A stretch of 64,000 bases of DNA from Hemileia vastatrix (Eukaryota > Basidiomycota > Pucciniomycetes > Pucciniales > Zaghouaniaceae). Shown in pieces: positions 23,740 through 34,789 of the stretch; positions within the stretch are counted from its first letter, which is position 1, and every line of letters starts with the position of its first letter. The position numbers and the translations under genes are program-made. Below the pieces are notes generated by a model. That model saw only the letters and a list, made by a program, of their open reading frames with translations. It was not told where the DNA came from and did not search any database. The stretch is taken from positions 15,733,001 through 15,797,000 of the forward strand of contig JASXTE010000013.1 in the NCBI GenBank assembly GCA_030280995.1. The letters are read 5' to 3'.

Positions 23740-24545
23740 AATTGAAACCATCTGACCTTCAGATTGTAATTAAATGGCTTAAAATTAGATCTAATTTTAA
23801 TTCTTTTTTGGCTGTGCAAAGTAAACTCAAGTTTGTATCCACCCACATCAAAATTTAGTGGCTTTAATCAAATGGAAGTGGAGTTGAAATCAAAAACTAA
23901 AGGTAAGATGGATTTTACAACAAATCAAATTAGGGAAAGATTAAAAAACTATCAAAAAAAATACAAGAAAGAAAAAATGGCTTCTTCTTCCACTGGGTTT
24001 GGAGCTACTGAAGATGAAGAAAAGCATGGAATCACACCTGTTTCTGGAAAACACAACGCTATGTTTCCTCTTTATGATCAAATGGATGAAATCTTTGGTC
24101 AAACGCCCAATGTCAACCCCTTGCACATGAATCAAGGCCCAAAAATCTCTGAGTCTCATATGAATCAATATGCAATATATGGGATGAAATTGCTAGCAAG
24201 TCCCCAACCTGAACTCAGATAGAACTCAGATGGAGCTCAGACTGAACTCTACTTGAACACCCACCTAAAACTGTTCTTCTGATTGGTGCTCATCCTTAAT
24301 TGTATGGTTCCTTTTTAAATAGCTCAACATGTGTACAATCCATGGTGAGTTTGGGTCCAAGGTTGTGGACTTTCTAGCAAGTCCTCCTGCCATATTGTGT
24401 GGTTAATAGTCAATATTTTACTTTAGATCCTTCACTTGACTCTCCAGACTTTGGATATCAATCTATATACTCTGACATTGATCTTGATGAGCACATGGTA
24501 GTAAGACTAAACTACTTTTACTATTATTGTTTCTTTTGTAGTGCT
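23740..24545 (+). pseudogene. Myb/SANT-like gene of H3a, frameshifted and MITE-interrupted
   Basis: LKPSDLQIVIKWLKIRSNF (about 23746) continues in another frame as PPTSKFSGFNQMEVELKS from 23833, then LKNYQKKYKKEK, SSSTGFGA and PLYDQMDEIFG to about 24175. A MITE-like insertion follows, and the exon resumes near 24405 with DPSLDSPDFGYQSIYSDIDLD and a GTAGTAAG donor near 24500. H3b carries the same N-terminal region unshifted, which makes the frameshift evident. Function as for the H1 Myb protein. Confidence 0.7.
24165..24404. mobile_element. CACTA-like MITE fragment in the H3a Myb exon
   Basis: The left part has ATTGCTAGCAAGTCC; the right, read inward, has CACACAATATGGCAGGAGG then ACTTGCTAGAAAGTCC. 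A related left half lies at 44366-44510 with CACACAATATGTGGGGG and AAGTCCTCAAATT. Exact ends and target duplication are unclear. Confidence 0.5.
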
Positions 24546-24729
24546 AATTTTCTTCCCATGTATAAACCAGACCCAAGCCTTATCAAATCTATAAATTTCT
24601 AAGGAAATAGCTGACCATTAAAGATTAGATAATAAAAGATCAACCCCTTCTAGCAACACACTCAAGCAAAGAGCTTCTGTTAGTTCTGGGACAACTTAAC
24701 CAATTTCAAAGGCAGTTTTTTCTAAATTA

Positions 24730-25665
24730 GCCCAAAAACACCTAGAATTCACAGAGGATTGCTTGGAAAATGTTTCTGGAAGGTTTTAACAAAATAAAAT
24801 ACCAAAAACAGGCCAAAAAAACTTCAGAGTAAGTGTAAATTACTTAGAAAACATTTAAAAAAGTTTTCTGAATGATTCCAAAGCATTTTAGCAAAGAAAA
24901 AGGCCAAAAAAGTGAAAATGCCTAAGAATGACCAAAAAACACCAAAAAGTAAATAAATCAAGAATAAAAAGTATAAAGAACAAGAAAAAAAGGAATAATA
25001 GAGGGGTGAAAGGGAAATAAGAACAGATAAATCAGCAATCAAACAAAAAAGATGATAAAAAAATAAAACAAAAAAAACAAGAAAAAAGACATTTAAATTA
25101 GCAACTAAATTAAAAAAAATGAGGAAATGAATTGCTTTGAGTATTTTGAGGTGAGAAGTATCAGAACCAAAAATAGATTATGGAAGTTAGAGATGATGAG
25201 AAGATGAAATATCTTAGTGAGACAGAATCTTAGAAATTTTATGCATTTGAAAATGTTATACAATTTCAAGTCTGGGAGCTGAATCAAAATGAATGAAACT
25301 TCAAAACTGGAGAATTTCATTGGAAAAAATTATTACACAAAAAACAAAATTGTAAATCAGTTAAGCTAGGTACTTAAAATGAGAATCTGAAGATGTTAAC
25401 TCAAGTTGATGGCGGACTGAAATTGGCATGATATTTTAGTGAAAAGTGGTAAAGATTAAGAGCAGATGTATGATTATGGGATTGATTGAGTTCTGGTAAT
25501 TCATATACCTAGCTCATATGAATAAGCCCTTAAGTATTAGGTGAAAAAAAATCTAAGTTTTGGGGATTTTTTACCTAGTGTTGGCATCTTTTCACCTGGT
25601 TCTGACTAATCATGATGATGAAGGGAAGTGTTTTGATGACTTGTTTGACCCAAAAGAAGAAGTAT
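24730..25665 (+). repeat. Left arm of a ~0.9-kb inverted repeat
   Basis: It pairs with 28557-29487 in inverse orientation. Shared points are CACCTAGA(A/G)TTCA near 24750, CAAAAAGTAAATAAATCAAG near 24940, and the coding-like GTTTTGATGACTTGTTTGAC at 25631. The arm ends at CCAAAAGAAGA. It encodes DDEGKCFDDLFDPKEE at its inner end, resembling the end of Myb exon 2 in H1 and H2 (FEDYFEKED, IEEFLEKHD). Confidence 0.8.
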
Positions 25666-25793
25666 TTGGGGACAAATACACTGTTGAAATAAACCTGTCC
25701 AAGAAAGGTGTATTTCATTTTTTATGGCAAGTTTGGTACCTTTTTTGTGGCATGTTTATGTGGTGTATTTGGTAACTTTTGAGATCCCCTATT

Positions 25794-27473
25794 GTATACA
25801 CTAAATTATTGTCTCCATGTCCAATACATGTCTCAAGCATGTTTAATATGATTTTTTTACTTGGTACTTCGAATGTCCAGACTGAAAGTGGGAGAGGGTA
25901 ATTAATTATTGATATAACTCAAATTAAAAAGAAAAGTTTTTTGATATGATATGATAAAAGATTATGATGATGTCACCAAGGATTACCTAAAAAAATATCT
26001 AAAATAATCAACCAAAGTTAAATCAGTTGATGTTCCCAAGAAAATCAGTGAAATAAAATAAGATTAGATTAGATTTGATTTAATTTGATAAGGTAGAAAA
26101 AGGTTTTAACAAATAGATAATGGACATTGGTTTCAAGATATTAGTGTGTATTGAAGTTCTGTGATATACAATAAGTTGATGGTGGATAAGAATTGAAATA
26201 TTTCAGCAATTATCTGTCATTTCTATCCATATAAATTGTCAATGTATGCTAGTATCTAAGTATGATTTAATAGTAAATATTAAGGGTCCTACTACTTATT
26301 GATAAATTATTTAGTGATTAAACCTCAGGGGAAGACTAATGGAATTGTTATGCTCAGTGTTAACTTACAATATTTGTATTGGTGCGTGCTAGTTATGAAA
26401 AATTATTTAATAAAATATATTTATAGCTAATATAAAGATAATATCAATTTAAAAAAAATTAAAAAAATATTTTTATATGATAATAATTTTTTTATAATGT
26501 TTTTTTGAGTTTTAGCAAGTAATTGATGTCCAATAACCCATCAAATAATCCCTTACTTATACCAAAATCCACGGGAGTGCACAGACCTTCAATCCAGATG
26601 ATGTTATATATTTCCCCAGAAATTACAGTACTGTGAGGGCCCATAACCTCCCCAAGGCTTCCACTTCAAGGAGTTTCAACACATAGACCTCCAGTATGTC
26701 CCTTCCATCACAATTAATGATATCATAAACCCATACAATAAATTGAGAAAACAGATAAAAGCAGATACCATAAAGAAACAGGTAAAATAACTCATCAAGA
26801 GAGTATATAATGAAATACAAAGCATATAAAGGAACCAAATTTGCTGTCCAATCCCTCAATAACATCCCCAAGCATCCACATTAACCTAGTAATCATATTC
26901 CAACCCATAAATCCATGAAATTCCATCAAAGGAAGCAGATTAAGTTGTCCAAACTGGATATATGCGCCTGAAAAAGGTGTATATGCTTGTATAGGTGTTG
27001 TGAGTACATTTAATATGTCTATATGACCTAAAAAAAGAAGAGAACTAAAGATTATAGGCTCTTTAGAGGTTAAAACCCCCTTATAGACCTATATATACAT
27101 AATATAACTACATAGGAAGTGGTTTCTGTAGTGGTGTTGGCACTCTTCTTTGAAGGGTGTAGTTTGTTTACCAATATGGGTATCAGGATTGATGACCTGG
27201 ATTTTTGGTACTGGTTGAAGATGGACCAGGTTGTGGTGGAGGTGGAGCTGTTGAAGATGATAATGGACCAGGTCTGAAGCAAGTCTTATTTCTGGATTGG
27301 AAGACTTCACAGCAGGTTCTGTATGGATGAGATGGTGGTGTGATGGTGCAGATTAGATTGTTGTCAATGAAGTATTAGCAAGGGCCCATTTTAGAGGCAG
27401 ATTTTGGAAGAAAGCTGAACATTTTGAATCTTATGAGAGAGAATGTTGACATTCTCAATTGGAGAGAAGATAT
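25794..27473. other. AT-rich DNA without a recognisable gene
   Basis: Short minus-strand open frames at 26623-26871 and 27070-27310 show no domain I know. There are scattered low-complexity runs (GATATGATATGATAAAAGA, ATTAGATTAGATTTGATTTA). Nothing supports a gene or element boundary. Confidence 0.5.
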
Positions 27474-28550
27474 GGTCTTCCAAAATTGGAAGAGGCCTTT
27501 GTTGGTCTGTTTGGCACTGTTTTTATACGTCTTAATTGACATTGGTTGAAGAATTAGGTGTTATTTTGGTTTTTATTCATTGAATATTGGGAATATGGGT
27601 ATGTGGGTACTACCATCAGATAGCCCTTGATTTTCTCTATATTTGATTTCCCATTGATAATTTTTATATTCCAAGTTTTAAGGGGTCATTTACTCACTTT
27701 TCATTTCTAAAAAATAGCTGTTTAATTTTGTTTTTTGTGTTTTACGGGCTTACCTTAAGTCTTAGGTTTAGGTGCTTAGTACTATTAAGTAGAGCTAATT
27801 TGGCTCTATATTTTAAGTCTCAATGTTGTCATAGCTTAGTTTTATGTTTGAAGGGTTTTAGTAGTCATGGTGGATTTTTCTAAGTATTTTGGGCTTTATT
27901 GGAGGTTTTTGGTGGTTTTCTGGCTTCAGAGAGGTCTGGCCACCTCTAGGAGGGCCGCCCGTCACAGTTATAGAAGGCTGGGGAGTGTTTCTAGAAGTTT
28001 TTTATTTAATTTGGCTGTCAAAAGCACCAAATTTGTTTCTGTGCATGGATTTTTTAGGTGGTGGTCTGGGTGTACATACTGAATAGGACAGTTTGGGGCA
28101 ACTTTAATTATCATACAACCATCTGGTAATTATATCATTGTTTCTCACTAAGTTTTCACTGTTTTTTGGCCACAAATTGGCTGTGTCTGTTGCAAGGTTA
28201 GCTCTCCATTTAACTCAACTTTAGCAACTGATTTCTCTGTTGTAGCTTTGAAACCTACATCAAGTATTTTTGCGGTGTTTGTGCAACAAGTGCACTGTGT
28301 CTTTGATTTCTGGTGTGGATTTCTCTGCATTTCTAGTTTCTGGTCCTTTGTTTCTCAGTGGTCTTCTATTGGCTATTGTCTTGACTTGTAAAGCAGTCAA
28401 GAAGTGTGTTGGAAGGGGTATTGTAACAATCTCCAATTTTCTGTAGTAAATCAATCTCACCTAGTATTTCTCAAAGGGACAGGGGGTTTTCTATCCAGTT
28501 TTACTCCAACTCCCTTGGTCAAGGCCTATAGCTAGTACTATAGGATTGTC
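27474..28550 (+). mobile_element. Solo-LTR-like copy B
   Basis: It starts at GTCTTCCAAAATTGGAAGAG and ends at TAGGATTGTCTAAA, aligning throughout with copy A (shared TTTTTGGTGGTTTTCTGGCT, TGTGCATGG, ACAGTTTGGGG, CATCTGG/CATCCGG). No matching flanking duplication is seen, so one side is probably rearranged: the coding-like DNA it interrupts ends at CCAAAAGAAGA and does not resume on the other side. Confidence 0.65.
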
Positions 28551-28556
28551 TAAAAT

Positions 28557-29487
28557 GTCTTCTTTTGGGTCAAACAAGTCATCAAAACACTTTCTTTCAT
28601 CATCATGATTAGTCAGAGCCAGGTGCAAAGATTCCAACACTAGGTAAAAAAGCCTTAAAACTTAGATTTTTTTCAACTAATACTTAAGGACTTATTCATG
28701 TGAGCAAGGTATATGAATTACTAGAACTAAATCAATCCCATAATCATACATCTGCTCTTAATCTTTACCACTTTTCACTAACATATCATGCCATTTTCAG
28801 TCCTCCATCAACTTGAGTTAACTTCTTCAGCTTCTCATTTTAAGTACCTAGCCTAACTGATTTACAATTTTGCTTTTTTGTGTAATAACTTTTTCCAATG
28901 AAATTCTCCAGTTTTGCAGTTTCATTCATTTTGGTTCAGCTCCCAGACTTGAAATTTTATAACATTTTCAAATGCATAACATTTCTAAGATTCTGTCTCA
29001 CTAAGATATTTCATCTTCTCATCATCTATTTTTGGTTCTGATACTTCTCACCTCACAATACTCAAAGCAAGTCATTTCATCATTTTTTTAATTTAATTGC
29101 TAATTTAAATGTCTTTTTTCTTGTGTCTTTTTTTTGTTTTTTTAATCATCTTTTTTGTTTGATTGCTGATTTATCTGTTCTTATTTCCCTTTCGCCCCTC
29201 TATTTTTCCTTTTTTTCTTGTTCTTTATCCTTTTTATTCTTGATTTATTTACTTTTTGGTGTTTTTTGGTAATACTTAGGCATTTTCACTTTTTTGGCCT
29301 TTTTCTTTTCTAAATTGCTTTGGAATCATTCAGAAACAATCTGGAAATATTTTACCAGTAATTTTCACTTACGTTTAGGTGTTTTTGGCTATTTTTTGGT
29401 ATTTTATTTTGTTAAAATCTTCCAGAAAAACTTTTCAAGCATTTCTCCATGAACTCTAGGTGTTTTTGGGCTATTTTAGGTCTATTT
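28557..29487 (-). repeat. Right arm of the ~0.9-kb inverted repeat (part of H3b)
   Basis: Reverse complement of 24730-25665 with roughly 10% differences by eye. The spacer is 2.9 kb. It belongs to the inverted H3-family copy H3b, which continues past copy C to 32730. Confidence 0.75.
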
Positions 29488-29937
29488 TTTCACTAAATCA
29501 ATTCAGAAATTCCTAGAAACCTTTGGAAACTATTAATAAAAATTTCAAAAGCATTTTAAAGTGCTATTAAGAAATTTGGCACTTTTTTGAATGTTTCTGG
29601 AAACCTTTTGGCACTTTTCTGGCAATTTTTAGGGAGGTTTCAGGGTACTATCAGGACACGTATTATTGGTAACTTTTGGAAAACTTTAAGGAGACTTTTG
29701 GGACACTTTTTGAAACTATTTGGGCTCCTTTTCTGAACTTTCAGGACTATTTTTTGGCCATTTGAGTGACTATTTCTTTCAGGTAGTTTGAGGAGGGCAT
29801 TTTAGGTAAGTTTCATCCAATTTTGATTAAGTATGGGTGTGATATATGTTGTCAAATTTTATATTTATTTCACAAATTAAAATTTTACAAGTCATATATA
29901 ATACTCTACTTACCTAAATTAAAGAGCCTTTGTTCTT
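29488..29937. other. Non-coding stretch with short imperfect repeats
   Basis: Irregular repeats around TTTTGG(C/G)A(C)ACTTTT and AAACTATT continue the H3b interior. No gene is seen. Confidence 0.4.
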
Positions 29938-31027
29938 TGTGGTCTTACAACATTGGTGGAGTGCCTTGTTGGTCTATTTGGCATTGTTTTGATATGTCTT
30001 AAATGACATTGTTTAATAATTGGATGTTTTTCTGGAATTATTTGGAAAATATTGGGATTGCGGGGATGTGGATATTACTAATGGATAGCCCCGGTTTTAT
30101 TCTATATTTTATGTCTTGATGTCATTTTTCATATTCTAAGTATTTAAGGGATTATTTCTCATTTTTCATTTTAAAAGATTGCTGTTAATTTTGTTTTTTG
30201 TGTTTTATGGGCTTAACTTAAGTCTTAGGGTTAAGTGCTTAGTACCATTATAATTGGCTAATTTTTCCCTAAATTTCATGTCCCAATGTTATTATAGCCT
30301 AATTATGTGTTTTAATGGTTTTAGTAGTTGTAGTAAATTTTTCTAAGTATTTTGGGTGTTTTTGGAGGTTTTTGGTAGTTTTCTGGCTTCAGGGTGGTCT
30401 GGCCACCTCAGGCGGACCTCCCAACATTGAGAAGACCTCCGACCTCAGTTCTAGAAGGCTGGGAAGCATTTCTAGAGGGACTTTATGCAATTTGGTACTT
30501 GGAAACACCAAATTTGTTGGTGTGCATGGGATCTTAGATAGTGGTCTGTGTGTATATAGTGAATAAAACAGTTTGGGGCAACTTTAATCATCATACAGCC
30601 ATACAGAGGTGATATCCTTGTTCCTCACTCAGTTTTCACTGTTTTTTAGCCAAAACTGGAATTTTTATTGCAAGGTTAGTTCTTCTTTTATCTCAACATT
30701 GGCAACTGTTTTCTCTGGTGTAGTCTTGCAAGCTATATCAAGTATTATTGCTGTCTCTGGTATGGAATCACAACCTACATCAAGTATCAATGCTTTCTCT
30801 GGTGTGGACATTGGTCTAAATTTCAGTTCTTTGGGTTGGTAGCCTCTCTGTGACTACTTTCTCGGCTGATCAAGCAGTCAAGTTTGTTGAAAAAGGGGCT
30901 TTTAGTAACAGGAACCAATTTACTGTAGCAGGTAAATCTCACTTTATATTTTTCTAAAGGGACAGGGGATTTTATATCTGGGTTTTCTCCAACTCCCTTG
31001 GTCAAGGCCTATAGCTAGTACTATAAG
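29938..31027 (+). mobile_element. Solo-LTR-like copy C
   Basis: It starts TGTGGTCTTACAACATTGG and ends near CTATAAGATTTTCTTCA. It aligns along its length with copies A and B, closer to A (for example GGACATTGGTCTAAATTTCA against GGACATTGATCTAAATTTCA). It carries an extra ~30-bp tandem near 30720-30810 (GCAAGCTATATCAAGTATTA and CTACATCAAGTATCAATGC). It separates the two parts of H3b. Confidence 0.65.
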
Positions 31028-31189
31028 ATTTTCTTCACCGTGTGTCATATAACAGTAATCATGAGGTTCATGTATACTTTTGTGTTTTATTTCAATTACT
31101 TTGGTCACAGATTATTTCCACTCACATTTTAACTTGAATTATCATTAATTTAGGTATGTTAATTATCTTATAAGACTTTTTTACATGTT

Positions 31190-31410
31190 AATTTATGCAA
31201 TGAACATAAATTTTGGCAATCTAAGCCCCTACTTCAATAAAAAACGGGAGGGTATTGCCATTTTTTTTGTCATAAATTTTTTCTGACTTAGAAACAAAAT
31301 GGTGATCCCCACCCCCTGTTATGGTAAATAGCAGGGGAGGGTATTGCCAAAAAAAATTTTGACATAAATTTTATTGACTTGGAAATGATTTGGTGGTCTG
31401 GACCCTATAA
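31190..31410. repeat. Two ~95-bp GGGTATTGCC repeats in H3b
   Basis: GGGAGGGTATTGCCA at 31246 and GGGGAGGGTATTGCCA near 31335, with ACTTCAATAA and ATTGACTT neighbours. Same family as the arrays in H1 and H2, again just past the 3' end of a Myb gene. Confidence 0.7.
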
Positions 31411-31829
31411 TATAGTAAATTGTTGGTTAATTAAATTTGATTGATGAAAAAATAGAAGGTACCATCAGAAGATTAGGATGTAGATTATAAGATATAAGTA
31501 GGTAAAAAAGACAAAAAATTTTTGAAGTGGATAAGAATCTAAGGAAGGAGATACTTGAATTGTTGGAAGAATTTCATGTTGATATTAATGAGAAAATTCA
31601 GAAAGAAATTTATTAATATTTACTTAATTTTAGCTTAGTAAAGAAACTATTTCTTTAATATCAGCATCTGACTTATATGGATTAACACTGGAAAGTAAAA
31701 AAGCTTAATTTCTTAATTTTTAAGCAACAAGACGCTTCATTTTTAATTCATTGGCTTGTAACTAAATTTTTGGAATTTTCCAATTGAAATTTTTTTTTTG
31801 AATTTTTATCATCCTCTCTTTGTTACCTA

Positions 31830-32236
31830 ACCTTCTCCCTCTAGAAATTTAAACAATTTTTCTTAATTCTTTGTCCAAGGAGTTCATCCATTGAATCATA
31901 AAGAGGAAACATATAGTTGAGTTTTTCAGAAGCAGATGTGATTCAATGCTTTTAATAATCTTTGGCAACACCAAAACCAGTTGAAGAAGAAGCCATCTTT
32001 GCTATCATGTATTTTGTTTGATAATTTTTGAATGTTTCCCTCAATTTCTTTATTTTAAAATCCATCTTAGCTTTAGTTTTTGATTTCAGCTCCACTACCA
32101 TTTGATTAAAGCCACTCAGTTTTGATGCAGGTGGAAAACCAACTTGAGTGGACTTTTCACAGCCAAAACAGGCATCAAAATTAGATTCAATTTTCAGCCA
32201 GTTAATTACAATCTGTAGGTCAGATGGTTTCATTTT
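31830..32236 (-). pseudogene. Myb/SANT-like gene of H3b, N-terminal part
   Basis: Open from 32233: MKPSDLQIVINWLKIESNF, DACFGCEKST, GFPPASKLSGFNQM, LRETFKNYQTKY, SSSTGFGV, to 31952. Past two stops the domain continues as LNYMFPLYDSMDELLGQ near 31850. This copy best shows the real N-terminus, with Met just before KPSDLQ. Exons 2 and 3 are not confidently found between 31410 and 31830. Confidence 0.75.
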
Positions 32237-32730
32237 AGTAACTTTTTGAGAAGTAGATTTAGGGAGAGGAATGATAAATTAATACAAAACAAAGAAATTA
32301 GTGAAAAAAGAAAATGTTGTTGAAGAAAAAGAGAAACTAACAAAAATTTTAGATTTTTTTGACTCCTTGTATTAAAATAAGAATTTGTGAGTATAGAAAT
32401 TTGAGCAGGAATATTTTCTAAAAAACAGAATAAAATGTAATAGACTTACTGTGATTTGAAAGAGAAAATTTTATTTTAAAATGAACTTGGGGAGAAGAGT
32501 TGTGACATGGAGCATATGAGTGAGGATAGAAGGAAGGTGATGCGCAGCTGATTTGGAGGATGTAGGTACTTGTGGACTGAATTGCAGTGAAGAACATTGT
32601 ACAAATGTAGGACATATTTGACCCATGTTTGAGACCCCAAGTACCAAATCAGCCATGTTTCACAGTGTGTTTGTGTGGCTTTTTTCAAATGAAACATGAT
32701 AGGCATATTTGGTAATGTTTGAGATCCCCT

Positions 32731-33528
32731 GATATGTATACATATGTTAAATAAGTGATATACTACAGTATGTTCCACTAGAATACCTTAAATAAACACA
32801 CATACACAACTTTTATAGGTCTTATGTACTTAATATATATTTAGGATATTTTAGGTAAATATTATATACCTTATAGATAAGCTTAAATAATTTTTAAGTG
32901 GTCTTAAAGTTGTTTTTTTCATTATTTTAGTGAAAAAATTGATACATACACTTTAAATCACTTAAAAGCTGGATATATGCACTATAAATTTAATTATATT
33001 TGAATTTCACTTTGACAGATTAAATTTCCCTATTCAGCACAATTTATTTGCCTATTTAAATGCCTTAAAATAAGATTTATGTAAATTGATGATTTTTATG
33101 CTATAAATGGCTTAAGTGTACTGGCATTATGCTGCCTGAATTTATCCAATGTGCATAGCTTCATTATAAAAAATGTATTAATTACATTCTAAATTACCCA
33201 AACAGTGTATTATCTATATGTGTAATCATGCTAAAATAAGAAAGAGGTGCTTATTTAGTGTCCTAATTGAATTAATGTTGCATTGAACTCATCATATGCA
33301 CTAATTAAATTGGTAAACTTAAGATTAGTGCCCAGAATTCACAACCATGCTTAAAATTTCCTACTTAGTCAAGTATTCACCTGTGAAAGTGCCTTCTAAG
33401 ACTCTTAATTCAGTCACTACACATTTCATGTTTGTTTTTGGTTTCTTAATGGGGTTTTGGACTATTATTAATTATTTTTAAGAGAATTTTTCACATGAAA
33501 AATTATATTAATTAGTGTTTTGATTTTT
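32731..33528. other. AT-rich spacer, nothing recognised
   Basis: No LTR, TIR, open frame or RNA gene is visible between the H3b end and the CACTA-like element. Confidence 0.5.
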
Positions 33529-33879
33529 AATCACCACGGGAAATCTGGGGGTGAACTGCTAGCAGTTCCCTCTTTTTGAAACTATTAGGAATTTGTCAGG
33601 AAACTGTTGGGAAACCATCCTGAAACTGTCAGAAAGATGTTTTTAAATCTGATGAAAAAACATTGAAAAAATAAACTGTCACAGATTGAATCCAGAACAA
33701 TCCCTCCTTGAGCAGAGCTTAAGAACCACATTGAACATCAGTTAATCTCAGGTTTGGCAAAAGGTTGAACAACATCACTTAGCATACCTTAATATTCAAA
33801 TATTAAACTTGAATATATGTTTCATGTATGATATAGATGCATATGCATTTGAATTTGCATGGTGGATACTTATTGCATG

Positions 33880-34215
33880 CTAAAAATTGATGTGAATTGC
33901 CTATCCAAAGTGTATGCATAATGACTATGAAGAATAAATATGCATAAAAATATGCATAAAAAATATGCATAGTGATTATGCATAAAAAATATGCATATTG
34001 AATATGCATAAAAATATGCGTAAAAATATGCATATTGAATATGCAAAAAAATGGTGCATATACGTATATGAATAAAATATATTAATATGCATATAAATCT
34101 GTATAATGAATATGCATATGAATATGCATAAATATGCATAATGATTGAAAAATGCAAAAAAAATGATGCTTAACGAGTATATTTTATGCATAAATAGAAA
34201 TATGCAATATGAATT
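33880..34215. repeat. ATGCAT-rich short tandem repeat
   Basis: About twenty TATGCATA/ATGCATAA palindromic units at 10-20 bp spacing, for example GCATAAAAATATGCATAAAA. Minus-strand open frames rich in His, Tyr and Ile come only from this repeat. It lies in the left subterminal region of the CACTA-like element. Confidence 0.85.
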
Positions 34216-34789
34216 CATATTGCATACAGATAACACTGGCAAACCATTTTGACCAAAACTCATACTAAATTTTTATTCTGGACTAAAGGTGTGAGGGAAG
34301 GAAGAAAAACAGTCCGACGTTAGAAAAATGCTACATGCACTCATTTTGTAGCAGAGCAAATGAGAAGTGCTGAATTATGGTTGGTGCCCATAATTTAGTA
34401 TGATATCATAATTTTATTTAATTGTTTTCAATATTGAAAAGACTTTAGGTCGGTTGGTATGGATCTAGCTGTGCCAGGGTCTTATCTAATTATTTTAACA
34501 ATTTCTTAATAATTAACGGGCTTTAATACAAAAACAGGTTGTATTTTTTGTGGGATATTGGATATGATAAGGTCTTTTGTAAAAAAAACTGATATTGTTT
34601 AAAAATATTCCTGAATCAGATGTGGGATAATCACTAAAAAAAATTGTAGTACTGTGGGCAATAAAATATATGCACAAGCAGTAAAGAAAGGACCAAGTGA
34701 ACCCTTTTTGTGCAGTGGGAATCATTACAGTGGAATTGTGGATGAAAAATATAATTCATTATTACCATTTTATTTAATCAAAAAATTTA

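Larger units (their letters stand above)
23247..25790 (+). mobile_element. Harbinger-like element H3a (2.5 kb, non-autonomous)
   Basis: Left end AGGGGGTCTCAAACATTACC; right end reads GGTAACTTTTGAGATCCCCT, its imperfect reverse complement. ATT flanks both sides (23244-23246, 25791-25793). It holds a broken Myb/SANT-like gene, a small MITE in its exon, and a ~0.9-kb segment (24730-25665) repeated in inverse orientation in H3b. No transposase is visible. Confidence 0.75.
31028..32730 (-). mobile_element. Harbinger-like element H3b, Myb-side end, inverted
   Basis: The right end reads GGTAATGTTTGAGATCCCCT at 32711-32730, the same TIR as H3a's left end, and the next 120 bp match it (reverse complement) closely. 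It holds a Myb/SANT-like pseudogene and two ~95-bp G-run repeats (31190-31410). The other end is not identifiable; the arm at 28557-29487 is probably part of it. The base triplet after the TIR is GAT, and no partner is found. Confidence 0.65.

Noticed and set aside
26623..27310. Possible host gene on the minus strand
   Set aside because: Short frames without domain, homologous partner or convincing splice sites; hydrophobic stretches are expected from AT-rich DNA.
27474..31027. Copies B and C as the two LTRs of one complete retrotransposon
   Set aside because: The 1.4 kb between them is H3-family DNA (inverted arm), the flanks share no duplication, and there is no PBS or coding domain.
32418..32778. 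Minus-strand 60-100 codon frames
   Set aside because: They overlap the H3b terminal region, whose counterpart in H3a (23247-23600) is non-coding.
33803..34263. Overlapping minus-strand open frames rich in His, Tyr and Ile
   Set aside because: They are translations of the ATGCAT short repeat.
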